Both the position numbers and the translations under genes were made by a program. Under the pieces are notes generated by a model. It saw nothing but the letters and a program-made list of their open reading frames with translations. It ran no database searches and was not told where the DNA came from. From Streptomyces chrestomyceticus JCM 4735 (lineage in GTDB: Bacteria; Actinomycetota; Actinomycetes; Streptomycetales; Streptomycetaceae), in the NCBI RefSeq assembly GCF_003865135.1, contig NZ_BHZC01000001.1, positions 7,254,001 to 7,318,000 of the forward strand: DNA of 64,000 nucleotides, written 5' to 3'. Positions 43,164 through 53,325 of the stretch are shown piece after piece (the stretch's first letter is position 1; each line of letters opens with the position of its first letter).

Positions 43164-43194
43164 TTGAGTCTCCCTCCGGGGGAGACCCGACAGT
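43164..43194 (+). promoter_or_regulatory. MerR-type promoter with 19-bp spacer and dyad
   Basis: TTGAGT (43164-43169) and GACAGT (43189-43194) are separated by 19 bp that contain GTCTCCC/GGGAGAC symmetry. The long spacer and the dyad are typical of MerR-activated promoters. The predicted start point is about 43201, next to the ATG at 43202. Confidence 0.65.
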
Positions 43195-43201
43195 GGACGG
43201 C

Positions 43202-44748
43202 ATGAACGAGGACGGCGACGGCCTGCTGACGATCGGCGCGCTGGCCCGGCTCACCGGAGTCACGGTGAAGACGGTCCGGCGCTGTTCCGACGAGGGCCTG
43301 CTGCCGCCCGCCGCCCGCACCCCCGCGGGCTACCGGCTGTACGGCCCCGACGCCCCCGCCCGCCTGGAGACCGTGCGCACCCTGCGCGAACTCGGCATCG
43401 GCACCGCGGAGATCCGCGCCGTCCTGCACAGCGGACGCACCGTCGCCGACGCCGCCCGGCACTGGGCGGACGCGCTGGACGCGCAGATCCGCACCCTGCG
43501 GCTGCGGCGCGCCGTACTGCGGGCGATGGCCGCGCGGGGGACCGCAGCCGAGGAGCTACCGGACGTGCACCGACTGGCCCGCCTGACCGCCGCCGAACGC
43601 CGCCGCGTCATCGAGGAGTTCGTCACCGACTCCCTCGACGGCGTGGCCGCCCCTGCCTACCGTGCCGGCCTGCTGGCCGCCGCCCCGATCTGCCCGAGGA
43701 CCCGGCGCCCGCCCAACTCGGCGCCTGGCTCGACCTGGCCGAACACGTCCAGCGCCCCGAGGTGCGGGCCGCGCTGCGGCGGCTGGCCGAGTACAGCGCC
43801 CGCACCGCCCCCGTCGTACCGTCCGCGACGGCCGCCGAGGACGCCGCACGCGTCGCCCACCTGATGCGCGAGCGCGGCGAGGCGGCTCTCGCGGCCGGTG
43901 TCGCCGCCGACTCCCCGGCGGCCGGGCCCGTCGTGGCCGAGCTGGTCGCCGCGTGGCTGCCGACGCAGGCCGGTACGGCCGACCCGCCCGAGCGGGACGA
44001 CGCCCGCGCGCGCCGCCGGCTGCTGGAGCAGTTGGAGGCCGCGGCCGAGCCGCACATCGAGCGGTACTGGCAACTGATGTGCGCCGCCACCGGCCGCCCG
44101 CAGCCGCCCCGTTGGGACGCGGCGGGTGCCTGGACCGCCGCCGCACTGCGCGCCCACCCAGAGCCCGGCCCCGGCGTCGTCCTGCCGCCCGCACCGGACG
44201 CGCAGCGCGCGCTGTACGTGTACGAGCGGGTGGCCGCGCACGTCACCGCGCTGGTCGACGCCGTACCGGAGGAGGCGCTGGAGCGGCCCACGCCGTGCGA
44301 CGGCTGGACCGTACGGCAGCTCATCGACCACATGACCTGGGAAAACCTCATGATCACCTCGATCGCCCGGGACGCGCCGCGCGCCGACCAGGACGCCGAT
44401 CACCTGGGCGCCGACCACGCCGCCGCCTTCCGGGAATCGGTGGCCGGACTGCTCGCCGCCTTCACCGGCAGCGGGATGCTGACGCGTACGTACGGCCCCT
44501 ACGAGGCGCCCGGCGCGCTCTTCGCGCAGCAGGCCGCCGTCGAACTCCTCGCGCACGGCTGGGACCTGGCCCGCGCGCTCGGCGCGCCGACCGGTCTGGC
44601 GCCGGAGGTCGCGGACGAGGTGCTGGCAGCGGCCCGCGGCATCTACGGGGCGGCGCCGCGCACGGAGGGCGGCTCGTTCGCCCCGGAGCGGCCCGCGCCC
44701 GAGGGAGCGGGCGGTGCGGACCGGCTCGCCGCCTACCTGGGCAGATGA
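43202..44748 (+). CDS. MerR-family regulator fused to a DinB/maleylpyruvate isomerase-like domain, frameshifted
   Basis: Residues about 9-75 form a MerR DNA-binding domain (LTIGALARLTGVTVKTVRRCSDEGLL, then GYRLYGPDAPARLETVRTLRELGIG). The frame is intact to LLAAAP, then shifts. Adding one C to the 4-C run at 43683-43686 restores DLPEDPAPAQLGAWLDLAE and the rest. The C-terminal half has a mycothiol-type DinB domain (YERVAAHVTALVDAVPEEAL, CDGWTVRQLIDHMTW, HGWDLARALG). ATG 43202 fits a leaderless start from a MerR-type promoter. Either an assembly error or an inactivated regulator. Confidence 0.75.
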
Positions 44749-44763
44749 GGCGGAAACAGGGGT

Positions 44764-44791
44764 GGGGCCGGGCGGCATGCCGCCCGGCCCC
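44764..44791. terminator. Bidirectional terminator between the MerR-fusion gene and the subtilisin gene
   Basis: GGGGCCGGGCGGC (44764-44776), 2-nt AT centre, GCCGCCCGGCCCC (44779-44791). It sits between convergent genes, 16 bases after one stop and 37 before the other. Confidence 0.85.
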
Positions 44792-44827
44792 GTGCCTCGG
44801 GACCGTTCACCGGTCCGTCGGGCTACG

Positions 44828-46351
<1,524 letters not shown>

Positions 46352-46563
46352 GGGTACTCCACATCATCCGTAAGACCGCCCGTCGCCGATTGCGCACGGG
46401 CAGGTGCATACCGCCGTCCGGGGGAATGGCCCCCACGCGCGGCAAGTCCCCGTGAAGTTATCCGTGTCGACCACGGAACATCAATGGATCAGGGAGAAAA
46501 CCTGCCACAAGCCGCGCATTGATGCCCCGTCAGGCACTGGCGTCACGGCCGGGTCACGGAGCC

Positions 46564-46749
46564 TCAGGACTCCCGCCGCAGCGCCGCCAGGCTCAGCGGC
46601 GGCAGCACCGGCCGGCGGCCGTACCAACGGCCCGGTGCCGTCCGTACGGGCCGCCGCGGGGCCGCGGGCGCGGCGACGGGAGCGGGCAGCCGCACGGTTC
46701 CGTACGGGCGGCGGCCCGGGCCCGCGGGCTCGGTGTGCGGTGTGGACAT
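46564..46749 (-). CDS. Putative small basic protein (61 aa)
   Basis: Open frame MSTPHTEPAGPGRRPYG, Pro/Arg/Ala-rich in the middle, ending GRRPVLPPLSLAALRRES. GGAG lies just upstream of the ATG (complement 46747-46749). No family recognised; the tail LPPLSLAALRRES looks constrained and resembles small conserved Streptomyces ORFs from memory. It lies in a 579-bp gap between divergent genes that otherwise shows no coding. Could be spurious. Confidence 0.4.
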   Translation of the reverse strand: MSTPHTEPAGPGRRPYGTVRLPAPVAAPAAPRRPVRTAPGRWYGRRPVLPPLSLAALRRES

Positions 46750-46860
46750 CACACTCCGCCCAACGAACGGGCCCGGCCGCGGTGGCGGCCGGCACCCGTG
46801 CTTCCTGCGGAATTCAACCAACCAGCCTCTGTCCCTTCGGATGCCGCCCCTCTACGATGC

Positions 46861-46874
46861 GTGATCCGGATCAC
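46861..46874 (+). promoter_or_regulatory. CRP-like operator upstream of the DUF485-symporter operon
   Basis: GTGATCCGGATCAC is a perfect 14-bp palindrome of the GTGA-N6-TCAC form recognised by CRP-type regulators, 57 bp before the DUF485 start. It also contains two overlapping GATC words. Binding is inferred. Confidence 0.55.
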
Positions 46875-46930
46875 TTACGCACCCTTTACCGCCGGGCTCC
46901 GCCGTCCGTCCTACGCCACCAGGAGATTCC

Positions 46931-47278
46931 GTGAGCACCGCACCACCGCCCACCGGTCCGGGGCCGCACCGGCCGCCGGACTTCACCGAGGTCCAGGCGA
47001 GTCAGGAGTTCGGCGAACTGCGCCGTTCGTACCGTTCGTTCGCCTTTCCGCTCACCGTCGCCTTCATCCTCTGGTACCTGCTGTACGTGCTGCTCTCCAG
47101 CTACGCGGGCGGCTTCATGGGCACCAAGGTCGTCGGCAACGTCAACGTCGCCTTCGTGCTCGGCCTCGCGCAGTTCCTGACCACCTTCCTCATCGCCTGG
47201 TGGTACGCCCGGCACGCCGCCGCGAAGCTGGACCCCAAGGCCCAGGCGATCAAATCCCGGGTGGAGGGTGACGCATGA
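46931..47278 (+). CDS. DUF485 family membrane protein (115 aa)
   Basis: Two transmembrane helices, FAFPLTVAFILWYLLYVLLSSYAGG and VNVAFVLGLAQFLTTFLIAWWYA, after a Pro-rich cytosolic N-terminus and a conserved F-G-E-L-R-R-S-Y-R-S-F segment. DUF485 (YjcH-like) proteins are encoded next to acetate/pyruvate SSS symporters and are thought to act with them. GTG 46931 follows AGGAGATTCC. It overlaps the symporter start by 4 nt (ATGA). Confidence 0.9.
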   Translation: MSTAPPPTGPGPHRPPDFTEVQASQEFGELRRSYRSFAFPLTVAFILWYLLYVLLSSYAGGFMGTKVVGNVNVAFVLGLAQFLTTFLIAWWYARHAAAKLDPKAQAIKSRVEGDA

Positions 47279-48939
47279 GCGCGACCGAGCGGATCACCGC
47301 CGGTACGGGACGGCTCGCCGACGGCGCCGCCCAGCTCGCCGCGGGCGGCGCGGGCGAGCACCGGGCGCTGATCATCACGCTGTTCGCGGTCTTCGTCGCC
47401 GCGACACTCGGCATCACCGTCTGGGCCGGCCGGCAGACCAAGGGCGCCGAGGACTTCTACGCGGGCGGCCGCCAGTTCAGCGGCTTCCAGAACGGCCTGG
47501 CGATCTCCGGCGACTACATGTCCGCCGCGTCCTTCCTGGGCATCGCCGGGGCCATCGCCCTCTTCGGGTACGACGGTTTCCTGTACTCCATCGGCTTCCT
47601 CGTCGCCTGGCTCGTGGCGCTGCTGCTGGTGGCCGAACCGCTGCGCAACTCGGGCCGGTTCACCATGGGCGACGTGCTCGCGTACCGGATGCGCCAGCGC
47701 CCGGTGCGCACCGCCGCCGGCGTCTCCACCATCATCGTCTCGATCTTCTACCTGCTCGCCCAGATGGCGGGCGCGGGCGCCCTGGTCACGCTGCTGCTCG
47801 GCATCACCAGCGAGGCCGGGAAGATCCTGGTCGTCGTCCTGGTCGGCATCGTGATGATCCTGTACGTGTCCATCGGCGGCATGAAGGGCACCACCTGGGT
47901 CCAGATGGTCAAGGCCGTCCTGCTGATCGCGGGCACCCTGCTCATCACGTTCCTGGTGATGCTCAAGTTCAACTTCAACATCTCCACGCTGCTGGGCCGG
48001 GCGGCCGAGGAGAGCGGCAAGGGCGCCGCCTTCCTGGAGCCGGGCCTGAAGTACGGCGTGACCGCCACCTCGAAGATCGACTTCATCTCGCTGGGCATCG
48101 CCCTGGTCCTGGGCACCGCCGGACTGCCGCACATCCTGATCCGCTTCTACACCGTGCCCACCGCCAAGGCCGCCCGGAAGTCGGTGAACTGGGCGATCGG
48201 CATCATCGGCGTCTTCTACCTGATGACCATCGCGCTGGGCTTCGGCGCCGCCGCCCTGATAAAGCCCGAGACGATCATCGCGTCCAACAAGGCGGGCAAC
48301 ACCGCCGCCCCGCTGCTCGCCCAGGAGATCGGCGGCGGCGCCGACTCCACCGGCGGCGCGATCCTGCTCGCGGTGATCTCCGCGGTGGCCTTCGCGACCA
48401 TCCTCGCGGTCGTCGCCGGACTCACCCTCGCCTCATCCTCGTCCTTCGCGCACGACCTGTACGTCAACGTCATCCGCAAGGGGCAGGCCACCGAGAAGGA
48501 GGAGGTGGCCGCGGCCCGCTGGGCGACCGTCGGCATCGGCGCCGTCGCCATCGTCCTCGGCGTGTTCGCGCGCGGCCTGAACGTCGCGGGCCTGGTGGCC
48601 CTCGCCTTCGCCGTCGCGGCCTCCGCCAACCTGCCGACGATCCTCTACAGCCTGTTCTGGAAGCGGTTCACCACGCAGGGCGCGCTGTGGTCCATCTACG
48701 GCGGCCTGGCCTCCTCGGTGCTGCTGGTGCTCTTCTCGCCGGTCGTCTCCGGCAAGCCCACCTCGATGTTCCCCGGCGTGGACTTCCACTTCTTCCCCCT
48801 GGAGAACCCGGGGCTGATCTCCATCCCGCTGGGCTTCCTGCTGGGCTGGCTGGGCTCGCTGCTGTCCAAGGAGGAGCCGGACGTGAAGAAGTACGCCGAA
48901 CTGGAGGTCCGCTCCCTGACCGGCACCGGGGCGCACTGA
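47275..48939 (+). CDS. Solute:sodium symporter (SSS family), acetate/monocarboxylate type (554 aa)
   Basis: About 13 hydrophobic helices with SSS features: VWAGRQTKGAEDFYAGGRQFSG, NGLAISGDYMSAASFLGIAG, LLAQMAGAGALVTLLLG, and GTAGLPHILIRFYTVPTAKAARKS. This matches ActP/MctC-like transporters for acetate, pyruvate or propionate. It is translationally coupled to a DUF485 partner. A CRP-like palindrome upstream suggests catabolite-linked control. The C-terminus is short and acidic. A very strong terminator follows. Confidence 0.9.
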   Translation: MSATERITAGTGRLADGAAQLAAGGAGEHRALIITLFAVFVAATLGITVWAGRQTKGAEDFYAGGRQFSGFQNGLAISGDYMSAASFLGIAGAIALFGYDGFLYSIGFLVAWLVALLLVAEPLRNSGRFTMGDVLAYRMRQRPVRTAAGVSTIIVSIFYLLAQMAGAGALVTLLLGITSEAGKILVVVLVGIVMILYVSIGGMKGTTWVQMVKAVLLIAGTLLITFLVMLKFNFNISTLLGRAAEESGKGAAFLEPGLKYGVTATSKIDFISLGIALVLGTAGLPHILIRFYTVPTAKAARKSVNWAIGIIGVFYLMTIALGFGAAALIKPETIIASNKAGNTAAPLLAQEIGGGADSTGGAILLAVISAVAFATILAVVAGLTLASSSSFAHDLYVNVIRKGQATEKEEVAAARWATVGIGAVAIVLGVFARGLNVAGLVALAFAVAASANLPTILYSLFWKRFTTQGALWSIYGGLASSVLLVLFSPVVSGKPTSMFPGVDFHFFPLENPGLISIPLGFLLGWLGSLLSKEEPDVKKYAELEVRSLTGTGAH

Positions 48940-48966
48940 CCGGGGGCTCCGGACATCCGCACCGAC

Positions 48967-49014
48967 GGCGGGCGGGGCGGCGTCGTAGATCTCTACGACG
49001 CCGCCCCGCCCGCC
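48967..49014 (+). terminator. 22-bp-stem terminator after the SSS symporter
   Basis: Perfect arms at 48967-48988 and 48993-49014 (GGCGGGCGGGGCGGCGTCGT... and its complement) with a 4-nt loop, starting 28 bases after the stop. It separates the symporter operon from moaA. Confidence 0.9.
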
Positions 49015-49097
49015 TCGTGACATCTCACCCGTGCCCACTGTCAGACCCATCGCGTACGCTCGAAAGCGAACTGATCGGACTCGGGCTGGGGGCTTCA

Positions 49098-50087
49098 GTG
49101 CTCATCGACACATTCGGGCGCGTGGCCACCGACCTGCGCGTTTCGCTGACCGACCGGTGCAACCTGCGCTGCACGTACTGCATGCCGGAAGAGGGCCTGC
49201 AGTGGCTCGCCAAGCCCGACCTGCTCACCGACGACGAGATCGTCCGCCTGATCCGCATCGCCGTCACCGACCTGGGCATCGAAGAGGTCCGCTTCACCGG
49301 CGGCGAGCCGCTGCTGCGCCCCGGGCTCGTCGGCATCGTGGAGCGCGTCGCCGCTCTGGAGAACCGCCCCCGGATGTCGCTGACCACCAACGGCATCGGC
49401 CTGGAGCGCACGGCCGGCGCCCTGCGCGCCGCGGGCCTGGACCGCGTCAACGTCTCCCTCGACACGCTGCGCCCGGACGTCTTCCGCGCCCTGACCCGCC
49501 GCAAGCGCCACGAGGACGTGCTGCGCGGCCTGGAGGCGGCCCGCGCCGCCGGCCTCACCCCGGTCAAGGTCAACAGCGTCCTGATGCCCGGTTTCAACGA
49601 CGACGAGGCGCCCGACCTGCTGGCCTGGGCGATCGCCCACGGCTACGAGCTGCGGTTCATCGAGCAGATGCCGCTCGACGCCCAGCACGGCTGGAAGCGC
49701 GAGGGCATGATCACCGCCGGTGACATCCTCGCCTCGCTGCGCACCCGCTTCACGCTGACCCCCGAGGACCAGGAAGAGCGCGGCTCGGCGCCCGCCGAGC
49801 GCTGGACCGTGGACGGCGGCCCGCACCGCGTCGGCGTCATCGCCTCCGTCACCCGCCCGTTCTGCCGCGCCTGCGACCGCACCCGGCTCACCGCCGACGG
49901 CCAGGTGCGTACGTGCCTGTTCGCCACCGAGGAGACGGACCTGCGGGCGGCACTGCGCTCCGACGCCCCGGACGCGGAGATCGCGCGCATATGGAAGCAG
50001 GCGATGTGGGGCAAGAAGGCCGGGTCGGGGCTGGACGATCCGTCGTTCCTCCAGCCCGCGCGGCCGATGTCGGCGATCGGGGGCTGA
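49098..50087 (+). CDS. moaA: GTP 3',8-cyclase, molybdenum cofactor biosynthesis (329 aa)
   Basis: Radical SAM enzyme for the first step of molybdopterin synthesis. The N-terminal cluster motif is C21-x3-C25-x2-C28 (TDRCNLRCTYCMP), followed by RFTGGEPLLRPGL and SLTTNGIGLERTA. The C-terminal [4Fe-4S] cysteines are in FCRACDRTRLTADGQVRTC. The protein ends in a conserved ARPMSAIGG, needed in the family for activity through the terminal GG. GTG 49098 follows GGGGG in CTGGGGGCTTCA. No other moa gene lies in the window. Confidence 0.96.
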   Translation: MLIDTFGRVATDLRVSLTDRCNLRCTYCMPEEGLQWLAKPDLLTDDEIVRLIRIAVTDLGIEEVRFTGGEPLLRPGLVGIVERVAALENRPRMSLTTNGIGLERTAGALRAAGLDRVNVSLDTLRPDVFRALTRRKRHEDVLRGLEAARAAGLTPVKVNSVLMPGFNDDEAPDLLAWAIAHGYELRFIEQMPLDAQHGWKREGMITAGDILASLRTRFTLTPEDQEERGSAPAERWTVDGGPHRVGVIASVTRPFCRACDRTRLTADGQVRTCLFATEETDLRAALRSDAPDAEIARIWKQAMWGKKAGSGLDDPSFLQPARPMSAIGG

Positions 50088-50262
50088 GCGGGGTCGGGCG
50101 CGGGGCTGGTCGCGGCCCGCAACGGAGCTGACCGCGGCCCCGGCGGGGGCCGGCCGCAGCCCGGACCGGCCGACGGAGGCCCCTCGGCCGAGTCGGCCGT
50201 GCCAGAGGCCGGACCAATGGCGGCGCCTGGCCACCGGCCGGGCAGCGCCGCCCGCACGGCCG

Positions 50263-50622
50263 TCAGCCGTCGGCCGGGCGCCCGGCGGCGCCCTTCTCCC
50301 ACTCCTCCAGCGTCACGACGTCCTTCAGGAAACCGCGCAGACCCAGGAAGTTGGACAGATGCTCGCGGTGCTCCTCGCAGGCGAGCCAGGTCTTGCGGCG
50401 CTCCGGCGTGTGCAGCTTCGGGTTGTTCCAGGCCAGCACCCACACCGCGTCGGCGCGGCAGCCCTTGGCCGAGCAGACCGGGGCCCCGGCCGGGGTTTCG
50501 GCGGCGGCTTCCGGCGCCCCGCCGGCCGTACCGGACAGACCGGGAAAGCCCGGCAGACCCGGCAGGCGCGGCGGTACGGCATCACCGGAGGAAGCGGAAT
50601 TCGGGGCGTCAGGGGAGTTCAC
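50263..50622 (-). CDS. Small Cys/His-containing protein of unknown function (119 aa)
   Basis: The N-terminal half is Pro/Gly/Ala-rich and probably disordered. The C-terminal half looks folded and conserved: CSAKGCRADAVWVLAWNNPK, ERRKTWLACEEHREHLSNF, LGLRGFLKDVVTLEEWE. C50, C55, C82 and H85 could bind zinc. From memory it is widespread in Streptomyces as a hypothetical protein. Monocistronic on the minus strand after moaA. Confidence 0.75.
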   Translation of the reverse strand: MNSPDAPNSASSGDAVPPRLPGLPGFPGLSGTAGGAPEAAAETPAGAPVCSAKGCRADAVWVLAWNNPKLHTPERRKTWLACEEHREHLSNFLGLRGFLKDVVTLEEWEKGAAGRPADG

Positions 50623-50659
50623 GGCCTCAACCCTACGTCGCCGCCGGAGCGGACATGGC

Positions 50660-50695
50660 GACGCCGGGCAGCCACGGGGGGAGCCGCCCGGCGTC
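50660..50695. terminator. Hairpin between the DUF3099 gene and the small Cys/His protein gene
   Basis: GACGCCGGGC (50660-50669) pairs with GCCCGGCGTC (50686-50695) over a 16-nt loop. On the minus strand it follows the DUF3099 stop by 123 bp. A terminator or leader structure is possible. Confidence 0.5.
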
Positions 50696-50818
50696 GGTCC
50701 GTCGCTCCGACGGGGGATGCGGAGCGCGTACGCAGTATGTCACGCGGGAGTGGGCTCGGTGCACCGGAACCGCATGATTGATCTGAGCTTTTCTTGAGCT
50801 TTGCGGATCACGCCCGGC

Positions 50819-51193
50819 TCAACTCGGCTCCCGCCGGGGCGCGTCCGCTTCCGGCCCGGCCGCTTCCGGGACCGGTTCCGCCGGGCCGGCGGTGCTCCCG
50901 GGGCCCAGCATCGGCCGGGTGGGAGCAGGTATGAAGGTGGACGGCAGTGAACGTACGTTCTCCCGCCCCGCGTTGGCGATGACGACCGCGACGTACGGCA
51001 GCACGATGCCCAGCGCCAGTGTGGCGATGGCCACGTGACGCTCGATGTTCCAGAGCACGGCGGTGAGCACGACGGCCACCGTCCGCAGCGACATCGAGAT
51101 CACATAGCGCCGCTGCCGGCCCCGCACATCCTCGGTCAGCCCCTGCCGCGCTCCCGTGATCCGGAAGGCCTGGGCGCCGGTCTGCTTCCGCAT
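50819..51193 (-). CDS. DUF3099 membrane protein (124 aa)
   Basis: Cytosolic N-terminus (AQAFRITGARQGLTEDVRGRQRRYVISM) followed by two helices, SLRTVAVVLTAVLWNIERHVA and IATLALGIVLPYVAVVIANAG, and a Pro/Ala-rich acidic tail. This is the DUF3099 arrangement. The ATG (complement 51191-51193) follows CAGGTGG; a GTG one codon before is also possible. Function unknown. Divergent from the GlsB-like gene. Confidence 0.85.
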   Translation of the reverse strand: MRKQTGAQAFRITGARQGLTEDVRGRQRRYVISMSLRTVAVVLTAVLWNIERHVAIATLALGIVLPYVAVVIANAGRENVRSLPSTFIPAPTRPMLGPGSTAGPAEPVPEAAGPEADAPRREPS

Positions 51194-51411
51194 CACGTTC
51201 CACCACCTGCTTGTCGTGCCGGATTCTCCCCGGTTCAGCACCGTTCCCACGTTACGCCGCGCCTGCGCCGCCTTCGAGACCGGGGCGCGATACGCCGGGG
51301 CCGGGTCCGCACCGCCCACCCGCGTACGGTCCGCTCCGGCGTGCGGCGTAGCCGGTCCGGGGCGAAACTGGCTGGGCACGCTCACGTATGCGCGCCGCAT
51401 TAGGAGGCGAC

Positions 51412-51690
51412 ATGACCTGGTTGTGGGCAATCATCGTCGGCCTGGTCCTGGGCCTGATCGCCAAGGCGATCCTCCCGGGCAAGCAGCAGATCCCGCTGTG
51501 GCTGACCGTGGTCTTCGGCATGCTCGGCAGCGTCCTGGGCAACTGGCTGGCCACCGGCATCGGGGTGAACGACACCAAGGGCGTCGACTGGACGCGGCAC
51601 CTGCTGCAACTGGTCGGAGCGGTCGTGGTGGTCGCCATCGGCGACCGGCTCTGGGCGGCCGTCCGCGGCCACGGGAGAGAAACCACCTGA
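51412..51690 (+). CDS. GlsB/YeaQ/YmgE family small membrane protein (92 aa)
   Basis: Three hydrophobic segments: MTWLWAIIVGLVLGLIAKAILPG, WLTVVFGMLGSVLGNWLATG, and LLQLVGAVVVVAIGDRLWAAV. GLIAKAILPGKQ and GMLGSVLGNWL are the family signatures of these stress-associated transglycosylase-associated proteins. A perfect AGGAGG at 51402-51407 precedes ATG 51412. It ends at a strong bidirectional terminator facing tyrS. Confidence 0.9.
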   Translation: MTWLWAIIVGLVLGLIAKAILPGKQQIPLWLTVVFGMLGSVLGNWLATGIGVNDTKGVDWTRHLLQLVGAVVVVAIGDRLWAAVRGHGRETT

Positions 51691-51707
51691 CCGGCCTCGA
51701 ACGCGGA

Positions 51708-51740
51708 ACGGCCGGTGCGCACAGCATGCGCACCGGCCGT
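51708..51740. terminator. Bidirectional terminator between the GlsB-like gene and tyrS
   Basis: ACGGCCGGTGCGCA (51708-51721), loop CAGCA, TGCGCACCGGCCGT (51727-51740). Perfect 14-bp stem between convergent genes. Confidence 0.88.
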
Positions 51741-51788
51741 CGCCGTGCCGGGGGCGGAACGTTCGTCCGCGCGCCCCGGTCCGTACAT

Positions 51789-53192
51789 CTAGCGGCCTTC
51801 GAGCTGTGCCAGCTTCCGGCCGGCCTTCAGGTAGGCCGCGCCGGAGAGACCGGCGAGCCGCTCGGCCAGCACCTCGTCCAGCGGCCGGATCACCTCGGAC
51901 TCGGCGAGCGTCAGCGTCTGCTGGCCCTCCGGGGCCTCCACGACCAGGCGCAGCGCGTTCTGCTTCGCCAGCCGCCGGGCCGCCGAGGCGCTCGGCGTGA
52001 ACTCCAGGACCTTCGTCAGGACCGCGGCCACGGTCTCCGCGCCGTGCTCGGCGACGTCCACCACCGGCAGGGTGCCGACGTCGGCGAAGGACTTCTTGGA
52101 GAACTGCGCCACGAACCCGGCGCGCGCGGCCATCGCCGCCTCCAGGCCGTACAGCGCCGTCACGACCTCGCCTGCCAGGATCTTCTTCAGGTCCATCGGG
52201 TGCAGGCTCTTGTCCGCGACCCGGGCCAGGACGACCGCGATCTCCTCGTCGGTCCACTCCGTCCACGCCTTCAGGTACGGCTCCATCAGCCGGTCCGGCA
52301 CCGACATGATCTTGCCGAAGACGTCGTCGGCGGGGGCGCTCAGCCCCACGTAGTTGCCCTTGGACTTGGACATCTTCGCGCCGGTGCCGTCGGTGCCCTC
52401 GATCAGCGGCATCGTGACGACCAGTTGCGGCCGCTGCCCGCGCAGCTCCATGAGCTTGCGGCCCATCTGGAGGTTGAGGAGCTGGTCGGCGCCGCCCAGC
52501 TCCACGTCGCACTCCAGCGCCACCGAGTCCAGGCCCTGCGCGACCGGGTACAGCAGCTCCGTCATCGTCAGCCCGGAGCCGGACGCGAGGCGGTTCCTGA
52601 AGTCCTCGCGCTGGAGCAACTGCGAGACCGGCACCTGGGCGAGCAGGCCCAGCAGCTCGGGGAAGGTGTACGGCGCCAGCCACTCGCTGTTCTGCCGGAA
52701 GCTGACCTTCTCGAAGTCGAAGAACGGCCGGACCTGGTCGCGGTAGCTGGCCAGGTTGGCGGCGATGTCCTCGTCGGTCAGCGGCGGGCGCTCGGCGGTA
52801 CGGCCCGACGGGTCGCCGATCTTGGCGGTGAAGTCACCGATGATCAGCGTCACGTCGTGCCCGAGCCGCTGGAACCGGCTCAGGATGATCAGCGGCACCG
52901 CGTGCCCGAGGTGCACGTCGGTGGCGGTCGGGTCGATGCCCAGCTTGATGTGCAGACCCCGGCCGGCGGCGCGCCGCTCCTCGATCCGCTCGGCGAGCCG
53001 GTCCACGCCCGGCAGCACCTCGACGGTACGGGAGGCGATCAGCTCGGCCTGCTCCTTGGCGGGCAGGTCCGTCAGGTCGAGATAGCGCCGCTCGCCCGTC
53101 TCCTTGAGCAGCTCCGCGACGGTGGCGTCGGCGGAGAGGTCTGCGGAGAGCAGCGAGCTGGCGCGGGCGACGGATTCGCCGAGGCGTGTCAT
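51789..53192 (-). CDS. tyrS: Tyrosyl-tRNA synthetase, TyrZ-type (467 aa)
   Basis: Class I synthetase with HLGH (94-97, HIGH motif) in KLGIDPTATDVHLGHAV, GDFTAKIGDPSGRTAER, and KMSKS at 273-277 in GAKMSKSKGN. The C-terminal part has an S4-like RNA-binding segment (SASAARRLAKQNALRLV, then AAYLKAGRKLAQLEG). The motif set is closer to Bacillus TyrZ than to TyrS or to the mycobacterial enzyme. The N-terminus is ~45 residues longer than usual. ATG complement at 53190-53192. If another tyrS exists elsewhere, this may be a paralogue. Confidence 0.92.
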   Translation of the reverse strand: MTRLGESVARASSLLSADLSADATVAELLKETGERRYLDLTDLPAKEQAELIASRTVEVLPGVDRLAERIEERRAAGRGLHIKLGIDPTATDVHLGHAVPLIILSRFQRLGHDVTLIIGDFTAKIGDPSGRTAERPPLTDEDIAANLASYRDQVRPFFDFEKVSFRQNSEWLAPYTFPELLGLLAQVPVSQLLQREDFRNRLASGSGLTMTELLYPVAQGLDSVALECDVELGGADQLLNLQMGRKLMELRGQRPQLVVTMPLIEGTDGTGAKMSKSKGNYVGLSAPADDVFGKIMSVPDRLMEPYLKAWTEWTDEEIAVVLARVADKSLHPMDLKKILAGEVVTALYGLEAAMAARAGFVAQFSKKSFADVGTLPVVDVAEHGAETVAAVLTKVLEFTPSASAARRLAKQNALRLVVEAPEGQQTLTLAESEVIRPLDEVLAERLAGLSGAAYLKAGRKLAQLEGR

Positions 53193-53325
53193 GGCGTTCC
53201 TGATCGGTCGGTGTTCCCGTACGGGAGGACAGAGGGAGAGTCTATTAGAGCCGCCGCCCGCCCCCGGTGGAGCCCGCGCCCGGCCCCGGCCACGGGCCCC
53301 ACCGGCATCGACACCGGCACCGGCA

